Assembly: GCF_022557175.1 (NCBI RefSeq)
Contig: NZ_CP092915.1
Location: forward strand, 6,944,001 to 7,008,000
Length of the DNA stretch: 64,000 nt
Direction of reading: 5' to 3'
DNA from: Mycolicibacterium sp. YH-1
GTDB lineage: Bacteria; Actinomycetota; Actinomycetes; Mycobacteriales; Mycobacteriaceae
This document shows positions 52,738 to 60,701 of this stretch, piece by piece. The stretch's first letter is position 1. Every line of letters begins with the position of its first letter. Under the pieces are notes generated by a model, which saw only the letters and a list, made by a program, of their open reading frames with translations, made no database searches and was not told where the DNA came from. Made by a program: the position numbers and the translations under genes.

Positions 52738-53511
52738 ATGGCATTACCCGTAACCATCATCACTGGAGCATCCTCCGGCATCGGCGCGGCCACTGCACAG
52801 CTGCTGGCTCAGCGCGGACATGCTGTCGCGCTGCTGGCGCGCAGCGAGGTAGCGCTGCGAGAGGTCGCGGCGGGCCTTCCTGACGGCACCAAGTTCTTGG
52901 TGCAGCCCTGCGACGTGACCTCCCCCGAGCAGGTCACCGATGCGGTCGGCGCCGTCGTGGACGAACTGGGAACACCATTCGGGTTGATCAACGCCGCAGG
53001 TGTCTGCGTTCCGGGAGCGCTGCCGCAGACCACCGCGGACAACTGGCACACGACGCTGGGCGTCAACCTCACCGGCACCTTCCTCATGTGCCAGGCCGTG
53101 GTGGCAGCCATGTGTGCCTCCGGGGAAGTGGGCAGCATCGTCAACTTGGGCTCTGAAGCCGCGTCGATCGGGATGCCGCACTACTCGGCGTACTGCGCGA
53201 GTAAGGCCGGTGTCCTCGGACTCACCAGAGCCCTGGCCGCCGAATTGGCCCCCCGGGTGCGGGTCAACGCGTTGTGCCCGGGACCGGTCGACACCCCGAT
53301 GCTGCACAGCGAGCTTGCCTTGGCCCCAGACCTCGATCGGGCCTACGAGGCCGAGGTCGGTCGAGTTCCGCTGCGCGCCATCGCCACCGCCGCCGAGGTC
53401 GCCGACGCCGCGGTGTGGCTGCTGCACGCCGGCACCGCCACGGGCACCGCGCTCGCGCTCGACGGAGGGACCACGGCGGCGTGCTACGGCTCGGCGCCGC
53501 ACCAGCACTAG
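52738..53511 (+). CDS. SDR-family oxidoreductase
   Basis: 257 aa. TGASSGIGAA (9-18), NAAG (85-88), catalytic Ser139, Tyr152 and Lys156 (YCASK), and CPGPVDTPM plus a C-terminal TGTALALDGG. NAD(P)-dependent alcohol/ketone oxidoreductase of unknown substrate; 15 bp after the thioesterase and 23 bp before the LLM gene. Confidence 0.9.
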   Translation: MALPVTIITGASSGIGAATAQLLAQRGHAVALLARSEVALREVAAGLPDGTKFLVQPCDVTSPEQVTDAVGAVVDELGTPFGLINAAGVCVPGALPQTTADNWHTTLGVNLTGTFLMCQAVVAAMCASGEVGSIVNLGSEAASIGMPHYSAYCASKAGVLGLTRALAAELAPRVRVNALCPGPVDTPMLHSELALAPDLDRAYEAEVGRVPLRAIATAAEVADAAVWLLHAGTATGTALALDGGTTAACYGSAPHQH

Positions 53512-53534
53512 TCGATCGCGATCAGGAGACGTTC

Positions 53535-54344
53535 ATGACCCTCAAACAGGCACTCAACGTACCCAACGTCGGAAACCCCAACGCCATCGTCGAATTGGCG
53601 ATGCAGGCCGAAGAGGCGGGGTGGGACGGGTTCTTCGTCTGGGACACCCTGCAGACCGATGCGTCTCAGCGCGTCGACGTGCTTGACCCCGCTTCGCTCC
53701 TCTCGGCGATCGCCGTGTCGACCTCAAGGATCGCACTCGGTCCCATGGTCATCGCGCTCCCACGTCGGCGCCCCTGGAAGGTGGCCAAGGAGATCATCAC
53801 CATCGATCATCTGGCCCGCGGCCGCGTCATCGCCGGGTTCGGACTGGGTGCCCCGCCCAAGGAGGAGTTCGCCGACTTTGGCGAGCCGACCGACCTCCGG
53901 GCGCGCGCCGAACTACTGGACGAGGGCCTCGGCATCATCGACGCGATGTTCGCCGGCGAAACGCTTGACCACGCGGGGCCCGCGTACACGGTGCGCGCGC
54001 ATCTGAGTCCGAGGGGATATCAACATCCACGGCCGCCGATCTGGGTCGCATCCATTGGCACCAACCGTGGTCCGTTGGCGCGCGCTCGGCGATGGGACGG
54101 AGTCTTCACCCTCACCAAGGACTTTCAAGGGCTCACCCCCGCCGACGTGCACGCGTGGAGGGACAGGATCGACCGTGATGACAATTACGTCATCACCACC
54201 ACCGCCCGCGCCGGAATCCGCTCCCGCGACCTCGAAGTCGCCGGGCTGAACTGGCGCGTCAGCGAACCGCCGCGCCTTCACAACGACTGGATCAGCGACC
54301 TGCGCCCGCTGGTACTCGCTGGACCCGACGCATCAGACTTCTGA
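53535..54344 (+). CDS. Short LLM-class flavin oxidoreductase
   Basis: 269 aa from ATG 53535, CAGGAGAC upstream; the frame continues upstream into the SDR gene but that part is shadow. Short LLM plan: NVGNPNAIVELAMQAEEAGWDGFFVWD, TSRIALGPMVIALPRRRPWKVAKEIITIDHLARGRVIAGFGLGAP and PPIWVASIGTNRGPLARARRWDGVF. Likely uses F420 or FMN. Last gene before a strong terminator. Confidence 0.85.
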   Translation: MTLKQALNVPNVGNPNAIVELAMQAEEAGWDGFFVWDTLQTDASQRVDVLDPASLLSAIAVSTSRIALGPMVIALPRRRPWKVAKEIITIDHLARGRVIAGFGLGAPPKEEFADFGEPTDLRARAELLDEGLGIIDAMFAGETLDHAGPAYTVRAHLSPRGYQHPRPPIWVASIGTNRGPLARARRWDGVFTLTKDFQGLTPADVHAWRDRIDRDDNYVITTTARAGIRSRDLEVAGLNWRVSEPPRLHNDWISDLRPLVLAGPDASDF

Positions 54345-54370
54345 GCCGGCACGGGACATCAACGAAAGAA

Positions 54371-54404
54371 CTCAGCGCCGTGGGTGAAAACCCACGGCGC
54401 TGAG
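54371..54404. terminator. Bidirectional rho-independent terminator
   Basis: 15-bp perfect stem (CTCAGCGCCGTGGGT / ACCCACGGCGCTGAG) with a GAAA tetraloop. T-rich sequence follows on the plus strand and TTCTTTC on the minus strand. Sits between the convergent LLM gene and the GMC small-subunit gene. Confidence 0.85.
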
Positions 54405-54444
54405 TCTATTTGGCCTTGTTGTGTCGCGGAAGGCGCTGTCGGCG

Positions 54445-54948
54445 CTACTCGCCGGCCGCGGAGACATAGATGAAGCCGCGTTCCAGCACCGGGTCAAGGA
54501 TTCCGCTGCCGATCTCGTCGGCGGCCAGTTCCAGCGGTGCGGGATCGCGGTGCTGGCCGGGATAGCCGATCAGTTTCATGACCTGCGGGGTCATGAAGTA
54601 GGCGCCGGCAAGTACCGCAGACAGCGGGTCGAAGGTGGACTTGTCCTCAGCCGACATCTTCTTCAGCGCGTTCCACAACTCGTCCTCGGGAATCTCGGCG
54701 AGCTCGCCGGCTCCGCCAACGACGGCGTCGAACACGTCTGCCCGAGCCGCGAGTGCCAGCTGCAGATATGCCGTGTACTGCTCGGCGTCACTGGCTTTCG
54801 GGTTGGGGCCTGACGCGGGTATCAGACAGTCGGCCACGCGCAGCAGCGCCGTCAACTCGGTCTCGGTGAGTGCGCGCGGCGGTCGAGTGCTCCGTGGCGG
54901 CACCGACAGCCGTTGTTGGGTGGCGGTCGGATGTCCGTTCGAGGTCAT
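54445..54948 (-). CDS. Gluconate 2-dehydrogenase subunit 3-like small subunit
   Basis: 167 aa, ATG overlapping the GMC stop (ATGA). Pattern LTETELTALLRVADCLIPA at the N-terminus and MKLIGYPGQ with FMTPQ near the C-terminus match the small (gamma) subunit family of membrane-associated GMC dehydrogenases. Unlike the family's usual exported form, no Tat or Sec signal is visible, so partner placement is unsure. Probably forms a complex with the GMC oxidoreductase upstream. Confidence 0.75.
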   Translation of the reverse strand: MTSNGHPTATQQRLSVPPRSTRPPRALTETELTALLRVADCLIPASGPNPKASDAEQYTAYLQLALAARADVFDAVVGGAGELAEIPEDELWNALKKMSAEDKSTFDPLSAVLAGAYFMTPQVMKLIGYPGQHRDPAPLELAADEIGSGILDPVLERGFIYVSAAGE

Positions 54949-56582
54949 GCATGTGCCTTTCGTGCGGCGACCTGATCAACGAGGCTCTTGGCGACGCGCA
55001 GCGCCAAGGCGCTGATGGTGCAGGTCGGGTTGGCGGATCCGGAGGTGACGAAGATGCTGCCGTCGGCGATGTAGAGGTTGTCGACATCGTGGGTCTTGCC
55101 GTAGGAGTCGACGACGGAGGTCGCCGGGTCGTCACCCATGCGGGCGGTGCCCAGCAGATGACCAGGCTGATCCACCCAGATCTCCTGGGTGATGATGCGG
55201 ACGGCGCCTGCCGCCTCGTGCAGCTCGACCATGCGATCGACGGTGAATTTCAGTATCTTGCGGGTGTTCTCGCTGATGCGGTACTCGACCTTGGGTGCCG
55301 GCAGTCCATCGCTGTCGACCAGATCCGGGGAGAGGGTTACGCGGTTGTGCGGCTCGGGCAGGTCCTCGGTGTTGGCGGCCCACAGGATCCCGTTCTGTGC
55401 CAGCCGGGCCACCTCGTGCACTGACGGTCCCCACAGTTCCTCGAAGTCGAGTTGGCGGTGAGCCTCGATGGCGTTGAGAGGTCCCGGGGTCGGCAGGATG
55501 TGCATCTTGCTGCCGCGCACGAAGCCACGCGATTCATCGGTTTCGTAGAACTCGAGTGAGTGGATCAGCTGCCCGGCCGGCCCGCGCCAGCTCTCCAGCG
55601 GCTCCTCGTAGAACCCGAGCGCGCTGCAATTGGGGTGCAGCATCAGGTTTCGTCCGACCATGTCCGATGAGTTGGCCAGACCGTTGGGGTGTCTGTCACT
55701 GGCGGACAGGAGCAGCAGCCTCGGCGTACCTACGCCGTTGGCGCACAGCACCACGGTGCGGGCGGGCTGAAACTGCACCACACCGTCGCGGTCGACGTAC
55801 TCCGCGCCGGTGGCCAGCCCGGTGTCATCGTCGGTCACGACCCTGCGGACTCGGGCGCCGGTGACGATCTTGGCGCCAAGTTGCTGGGCCTGGGGCATGT
55901 AGATCAAGTCGAAGGACGCCTTCGCGCCCTGGGGACAGCCCCATTCGCAAGTGCCCCAACGACCGCACTGCTCAAGGGTTTTGAACTTCTGACTCGCGAT
56001 GGCATTCGTGCCGGGCCACCAGTGCCAGCCCAATGAGTTGGCTGCCTCCGCGCCCTTGATCCCGGCCTTCCCCAGCGGGTTCGGGGGCAGCGGGTATTCC
56101 AGCCCGTCGGGATACGCGGTGTCGCCGTCGACGCCCGATACGCCGATGAACGCGTCGACCTCGTCGTGGTAGGGCTTGAGGTCGTCATAGGAGATAGGCC
56201 AGTCGTCGCCAACACCGTCAAGTGTCTTCACCCGGAAGTCCGAGGGGACCAGACGGGGCCATTCCGCGCCGTAGAAGATGGAACTGCCGCCGACGGCGTT
56301 GAACATCACCGGCCACATATCGGACTCCGAGACGTCTACCGGATAGTCCGACGGAAGGTCACGGACGTTGGGATCGTGTGACCAGTCGTGCTGGATCAGC
56401 AGTTCCCATTCAGGGTGGTTCGCCGGGAAGTCACTCGGATTGACCCAGTCCCCCTGTTCCAACACCGTCACGCTCAGACCCGCGGCGGCGGCGGTGTGCG
56501 TAACGACTGCGCCGGAGGGACCGGCCCCGATCACGAGGACGTCGACCGTGGGATTCGCGGGACCGAAAGTTTCTGATGCCAT
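54945..56582 (-). CDS. GMC-family FAD oxidoreductase
   Basis: 545 aa. FAD-binding VIGAGPSGAVVTHTAAAAGLSVTVLEQG near the N-terminus, the gluconate-dehydrogenase-like Cys region CGRWGTCEWGCPQGAKAS, and the C-terminal HLLGTARMGDDP (catalytic His) and NPTCTISALALR. Oxidises an alcohol group of a sugar, polyol or similar; acceptor unknown. A TTGTCGACAT operator (56686-56697) lies 104 bp upstream, so it belongs to the regulon. It could supply the missing oxidation step of the pathway, but nothing in the sequence shows this. Confidence 0.88.
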   Translation of the reverse strand: MASETFGPANPTVDVLVIGAGPSGAVVTHTAAAAGLSVTVLEQGDWVNPSDFPANHPEWELLIQHDWSHDPNVRDLPSDYPVDVSESDMWPVMFNAVGGSSIFYGAEWPRLVPSDFRVKTLDGVGDDWPISYDDLKPYHDEVDAFIGVSGVDGDTAYPDGLEYPLPPNPLGKAGIKGAEAANSLGWHWWPGTNAIASQKFKTLEQCGRWGTCEWGCPQGAKASFDLIYMPQAQQLGAKIVTGARVRRVVTDDDTGLATGAEYVDRDGVVQFQPARTVVLCANGVGTPRLLLLSASDRHPNGLANSSDMVGRNLMLHPNCSALGFYEEPLESWRGPAGQLIHSLEFYETDESRGFVRGSKMHILPTPGPLNAIEAHRQLDFEELWGPSVHEVARLAQNGILWAANTEDLPEPHNRVTLSPDLVDSDGLPAPKVEYRISENTRKILKFTVDRMVELHEAAGAVRIITQEIWVDQPGHLLGTARMGDDPATSVVDSYGKTHDVDNLYIADGSIFVTSGSANPTCTISALALRVAKSLVDQVAARKAHA

Positions 56583-56685
56583 GAGGACCTCTCTCGAAGG
56601 ACACCGTCACGACGTACGGGCTGCATCGAACGGATGGGTGTCTCAGACGCCGGACACAATCCGGCGGAGATCCAACCAGTTGTGC

Positions 56686-56697
56686 ATTGTCGACATG
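56686..56697. promoter_or_regulatory. ATTGTCGACATG operator, site 5 (GMC promoter)
   Basis: Core with one mismatch; the left half TTGTGCATTGTC matches the consensus half TTGYGCATTGTC exactly. 104 bp upstream of the GMC start codon. Confidence 0.75.
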
Positions 56698-56885
56698 AGC
56701 CAATTTGATTGTGGTGCCTACCTCTCTCGACGTCAAGTATGCGCGCGAATCCGTGAGCGCCTTCGGCGCGAGACGTGGCAGCCGGCCTGCCCGCTCGCGT
56801 CGGACGAAAGCGGCGCGTGACGTGCGCTTATCGCGTCACCGCCAGCCCTGCCCGGTCGTGGGGCCGCCCAGAGGATGGATAGGTT

Positions 56886-56897
56886 ATTGTCGACAAT
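56886..56897. promoter_or_regulatory. ATTGTCGACAAT operator, site 6
   Basis: Perfect palindrome; right half GACAATGCGCAA matches the consensus exactly. 70 bp from the operator end to the DUF294 start codon. Confidence 0.8.
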
Positions 56898-56967
56898 GCG
56901 CAACGAAGGGAGGTGCGGTGTGGTCTGCAGAGCCAACGAACGACCCCTGACCGCACCGCGCTGATCG

Positions 56968-58794
56968 ATGCGCGAGTACGTGGACTTCCTCGGTGGTCAG
57001 CCCCCATACGACGCACTGGACGCCACCGATCTAGAGGCGCTCGCGCGGCTGGTCGAGGTCGAGTACTTCGCCGCGGGCACCGCGATCGTCACCGCTGGCG
57101 ACACCATGCTGACGCACTTCTACGTCGTGCGCTCAGGGGAGGTGGAGGTCGTGGATCGCGAACGCGTGATCGATGTCCTGGGCGTCGGCGAGACGTTCGG
57201 TCAGACCTCGGTGCTCTCGGGGCTTCGTCCTGCGCTCACCGTGCGCGCTTCGAGCGACACCCTGTGCTACCTATTCCCGGATCCCCGGCCCCACCTACGC
57301 CGTCCGGATCGGTTGCAGTTCAGTCATTGCGGGTCGTTGGTGACCCGCGAGCGGCTGACCCGTTCGGGCCTGGTCGATCAGGCGATGCGATCGGCGCGGG
57401 ATCAGATGCGGCCCGTCGTGTGGTGCCCGATGCACGGCGACGTCGCCGATGCTGCGACGGCCATGACCGAGGCCGGACAGTCCTGCGCCCTGGTCCAGGG
57501 CCGCGACGGACGAATCGGGATAGTCACCGACAGCGACTTCCGAGTCGGCCTCGCCAACGGAACCTTGACTGCCCACACGTCGATTCACAGCCTGGCATCG
57601 TTCCCCGCGGCGGGCGTCAGCGCCGACACCCTGGTCGGGGAGGCGTTTCTCAAGATGGTGGAATGCGGCTACCACCACGTCGTCGTCACCGGCGCCCGGG
57701 ACGAGCCGGTCGGCATTCTGCGGGTTGTTGACCTTGCATCAGCGGAGGTCCGCAATCCGCTGATCATCAGACGGGCCATCGACGACGCCGGCACCATCGA
57801 GGACCTCGCGCGGGCAGCGGCGCTGGTCCCCGGGACCTGGTTGGACCTGTGCGACACCGGCATATCCGTCATGCACACCGCGGCGTTGTTATCGGCGGTC
57901 ATCGACGCTCTCGCGGCGCGAGTCATCGACCTCACCGATGCCGGAGATGACGCCGTTCCCCACCAGACATCGTGGATGTTGCTGGGGGCAGTCGCACGAC
58001 GCGAACCCCTGCCACGTTCCACTCTGAGCACAGCTCTCGTGTGGCAGGACCTGCCGAACGGCCCGCCCCCTGACTCCGCCCTGCGTCGCTGGGCGGCACG
58101 CGTGATCGAGAACATGCAGCGATGTCGCCTCAACGTCGGAGTCGAGCAGATGGGCGCCACCAACCCGGTGTTCGCGCGATCACGAGCGGAACTCGCAACC
58201 CTGGCCAGTTCGTGGATCAGCACGCCCACCCAGGACAACGCGATAATGCTCTCGTCGATCATCGCCGACAGCCGGCCGGTGACCGGGATGGTCGTGGGGC
58301 GCTCCGTCTCCGATGCAATGCTCGCCACCGCGCGAAGCCGCGAGTACCTCACGCGCCTGCTGCGCCACACCATAGCGGCTCGGCCGCCGGTCGGATTCGT
58401 CCGGGATTTCGTGGTCGAGCACTCCGGTGTGCACCGCGGCCACCTGGATCTCAAAGCCGGAGGTCTACTGCCGATCACGTCGCTGGGCCGGTGGATCGCC
58501 ATCGTGACCGGCGACGACCGGGGAAACACGTTGACGCGCCTGCAACGCGGTCAGTCTGCTGGCCTGCTCACCGACGACGAGTCCGAGACTCTGACCCGAG
58601 CCTACGAGTACATCTACGGACTGCTCCTGGACAAGGAGATATCCGGCATGCGCGCCAATCACGTCAGGCAGACAACCTGGGTCTCCCCGAAAGACCTGGA
58701 CACCCTTACGCGTAGATACCTACGCGAGGCATTCCGATCAGTTGCCGAGGTCCAGGACCGACTCAGTGCGGACTGGGTGGGGCGGCTCGGGTGA
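56968..58794 (+). CDS. cNMP-binding / CBS / DUF294-like protein with lost nucleotidyltransferase motif
   Basis: 608 aa, ATG 56968 directly after an in-frame stop, with no clear ribosome-binding site. Paralogue of the protein at 42489-44321, same domain order: cNMP-binding fold (10-115), CBS pair (140-265), DUF294 domain and DUF294_C. At the active site the paralogue's GSLGRRE...SDLD is replaced by GAVARRE (340-346) and STLS (351-354): both metal-binding Asp are Thr352 and Ser354. It should be unable to transfer nucleotides and may act as a sensor or partner. Overlaps the exonuclease gene by 4 bp (GTGA). Confidence 0.85.
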   Translation: MREYVDFLGGQPPYDALDATDLEALARLVEVEYFAAGTAIVTAGDTMLTHFYVVRSGEVEVVDRERVIDVLGVGETFGQTSVLSGLRPALTVRASSDTLCYLFPDPRPHLRRPDRLQFSHCGSLVTRERLTRSGLVDQAMRSARDQMRPVVWCPMHGDVADAATAMTEAGQSCALVQGRDGRIGIVTDSDFRVGLANGTLTAHTSIHSLASFPAAGVSADTLVGEAFLKMVECGYHHVVVTGARDEPVGILRVVDLASAEVRNPLIIRRAIDDAGTIEDLARAAALVPGTWLDLCDTGISVMHTAALLSAVIDALAARVIDLTDAGDDAVPHQTSWMLLGAVARREPLPRSTLSTALVWQDLPNGPPPDSALRRWAARVIENMQRCRLNVGVEQMGATNPVFARSRAELATLASSWISTPTQDNAIMLSSIIADSRPVTGMVVGRSVSDAMLATARSREYLTRLLRHTIAARPPVGFVRDFVVEHSGVHRGHLDLKAGGLLPITSLGRWIAIVTGDDRGNTLTRLQRGQSAGLLTDDESETLTRAYEYIYGLLLDKEISGMRANHVRQTTWVSPKDLDTLTRRYLREAFRSVAEVQDRLSADWVGRLG

Positions 58795-59432
58795 AGCTGA
58801 ATCTGCGGCGCGGCCAGTCCCACCCACTTCGACGGCCCTGGCGAGACGTGGAGTACGCCGTCGTCGATCTGGAGACCACCGGGCTGAACCTGCGCCGGGA
58901 CAGCATCGTGTCGTATGGCGCGACGATCATCCGGGGCGGACGAATCATCGCTGCTGAGAACAGATACGGACTGGTGCACCCTGACAGCGCGGTTTCGCCC
59001 GAATCGATGACCATCCATAGCCTGCTTCCCTCCGACCTACGCGACGCGCCACCGATCTCCGAGGCTGTCACGACGGTCGACCAGATGCTCACCGGCCGCG
59101 TGCTCGTCGCCCACGCCGCCTGGGTGGAGCAGGCCTTCTTGACGCGCGCTTTCAAGGCGTGTGGAAAACGGCTGCGCTGCAGCATCATCGACACCGCGGC
59201 GATGGCGCGCGCGGCCGGCACTCGCGCTTCGCGTTGTAGTGGCGAACCCGACCTGGAAGTCCTGGCAACAGAAGTCGGCCTTCCTGTCGTGAGCCCGCAT
59301 CACGCGCTGGGCGACGCCACGACCACCGCCCAGGTCTTCCTGGCGCTCGCCACCACATTGGTGCACCGCGGCTACTCCACTGCTCACGATCTCATCGAGC
59401 TGACCGCCGCCGATCGCCCCTGGCCACACTGA
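58791..59432 (+). CDS. DnaQ-like 3'-5' exonuclease
   Basis: 213 aa, GTG overlapping the DUF294 stop. DEDDh fold: Asp26 and Glu28 (VVDLETTGL), His170 with Asp175 (HHALGDA). The middle Exo II motif, usually HNxxFDxxFL, reads HAAWVEQAFL, with Glu113 in the Asp place; conservative but worth noting. Pairing of DUF294-CBS proteins with such exonucleases is known in other bacteria. It may act on nucleotide second messengers or short RNAs rather than in replication (inference). Confidence 0.85.
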   Translation: MKLNLRRGQSHPLRRPWRDVEYAVVDLETTGLNLRRDSIVSYGATIIRGGRIIAAENRYGLVHPDSAVSPESMTIHSLLPSDLRDAPPISEAVTTVDQMLTGRVLVAHAAWVEQAFLTRAFKACGKRLRCSIIDTAAMARAAGTRASRCSGEPDLEVLATEVGLPVVSPHHALGDATTTAQVFLALATTLVHRGYSTAHDLIELTAADRPWPH

Positions 59433-59512
59433 GCGACGCTGTGGCGGTTGCGGTTTCCGTAGAACTCCGATCGTGGTCCGTTGCGCGCGGATGCGACCCG
59501 ACCCATTTGCAC

Positions 59513-59524
59513 ATTGTCGACAAA
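59513..59524. promoter_or_regulatory. ATTGTCGACAAA operator, site 7
   Basis: One mismatch in the outer base of the 12-mer; left half TTGCACATTGTC is close to the consensus half. 64 bp before the 156-aa gene. Confidence 0.7.
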
Positions 59525-59587
59525 CAACTAATACTGGCGGGCGGCGAGCACCGGCTTCGCCAGCCCCGCCTACCGAGAGGATCGGCC

Positions 59588-60058
59588 ATGGAACAGTGGC
59601 GTACGGCGCAGGACATTGCAGCAGAGCACGATCGCCTCGCTGCGACGCTGAGCGATTGGCATCCGCCATACGCCCACGGTGTCGGACTCATACCGGGAGA
59701 CGCCCCCACTCCTTCTGCCGAACACTTCCAGGTTGTGAATGTCGGGCGAATCTCGCTGCCCGGCGTGGTCATGGCGGACGTGACCGGCTATCGGCGTGGG
59801 ACTACGTCATTGACGCTTGACCGAGACGAGCTCGAGCGCGCGATCACGCAGCTGGCACCCGCCGAGGCCTTTACCGAGCACCCACACCCAAATCTCTGGA
59901 CCTGGCGTGATCGCTATCTGCCCGCGCTGACAGCGGATCCGACTGCGCGGTTGGTGGCGGTCTTCTTGGCGACCGACGAGGTCGACGGCGACGAGACGGC
60001 TGAGGTCACCGCCTTCAGGGAAGCAGTGCAAACACACCACGATGGCCCGCGTCACTAG
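59588..60058 (+). CDS. Unrecognised 156-aa protein in the TTGTCGACAA regulon
   Basis: ATG 59588 with GAGAGGA 6 nt upstream. No signal peptide or membrane helix. I do not recognise it. It has WRTAQDIAAEHDRLAATLSDWHPPYAHGVGLIPGD, an EHPHPNLWTWRDRYLPALTADP block rich in aromatic residues and His, and a C-terminal acidic helix. Own operator upstream, and the UPF0303-family gene with its own operator follows 77 bp later. Its retention in the regulon indicates a cytoplasmic catabolic or regulatory role. Confidence 0.75.
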   Translation: MEQWRTAQDIAAEHDRLAATLSDWHPPYAHGVGLIPGDAPTPSAEHFQVVNVGRISLPGVVMADVTGYRRGTTSLTLDRDELERAITQLAPAEAFTEHPHPNLWTWRDRYLPALTADPTARLVAVFLATDEVDGDETAEVTAFREAVQTHHDGPRH

Positions 60059-60080
60059 CGATCCCCGCATATCATGGTCT

Positions 60081-60092
60081 ATTGTCGACAAA
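60081..60092. promoter_or_regulatory. ATTGTCGACAAA operator, site 8
   Basis: Core TTGTCGACAA, overlaps TATTGT (60080-60085). 43 bp from its end to the UPF0303-family start codon; both half flanks are weak. Confidence 0.7.
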
Positions 60093-60135
60093 GGCCCAGA
60101 CTGTGACGGGTCGCAAAACCACCTCGGAGGACAAC

Positions 60136-60618
60136 ATGCACTTGCCCAGCGATTCTTCAGGGTGGCTCGACCTATACGAGTCCGTACTGGCAGAAGAGAA
60201 CACCATCGACTTCGACCGGTTCTCGTACGACGATGCATGGGCTCTCGGCAACGCTATGGCCTCGACGGCATCGGCGCAGGCCCTGCCGGTCGCGATAGCC
60301 ATCCACTTTGGCGAGCAGAAGGTATTTCATCGCGCCTTGAGCGGCGCGTCGGCCACCAATGACGATTGGCTTGCCCGCAAGTTCCGGGCGGTCGCCAAGC
60401 ACAACTGTTCGTCCTTTGCCACAGCCTGTAAACAGTGGGCCGGCGATTCCGACTACTTCGCCGAAGGCGGATACGACCGAGCCTTCATTGCGCTGGCAGG
60501 CGGGGCGGTACCTCTACGAGTACGCGGGTCGCTCATCGGCGCCGTCGGCGTATCAGGGCTCGCCGGAGAAGACGATCACCGTTTCGTCATCGACGCGTTG
60601 ACCGCGTTCGGCGCCTAG
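60136..60618 (+). CDS. UPF0303 / heme-degrading-domain family protein
   Basis: 160 aa from ATG 60136 with GGAGGA upstream. Family pattern: FDRFSYDDAWALGNAMASTASAQALPVAIAIHFGEQKVFHRALSGASATNDDWLARKFRAVAKHNCSS and a GGAVPLRVRGSLIGAVGVSGLAGEDDH C-terminus (GlcG/HbpS-like fold). Such proteins accompany glycolate, diol or heme operons; their function is not settled. Has its own TTGTCGACAA operator. Confidence 0.85.
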   Translation: MHLPSDSSGWLDLYESVLAEENTIDFDRFSYDDAWALGNAMASTASAQALPVAIAIHFGEQKVFHRALSGASATNDDWLARKFRAVAKHNCSSFATACKQWAGDSDYFAEGGYDRAFIALAGGAVPLRVRGSLIGAVGVSGLAGEDDHRFVIDALTAFGA

Positions 60619-60701
60619 CGTAGACCTGCCAGCGCCCAGTAAGGGACCCAAAGGCGCTCGAGGTCACGGCCGACCCAGCGTGGCCGGCTTGCGGCGACCA
60701 C

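Larger units (their letters stand above)
56583..56967. other. 385-bp divergent intergenic region with two operators
   Basis: No gene. Contains the promoters of the GMC gene (minus) and the DUF294 gene (plus) and operator sites 5 and 6. The open frames here are Arg-rich shadows. Confidence 0.75.

Noticed and set aside
53274..53534. Upstream extension of the short LLM protein
   Set aside because: Lies within the SDR gene and is Arg-rich; the ATG at 53535 has a ribosome-binding site and gives the usual family N-terminus.
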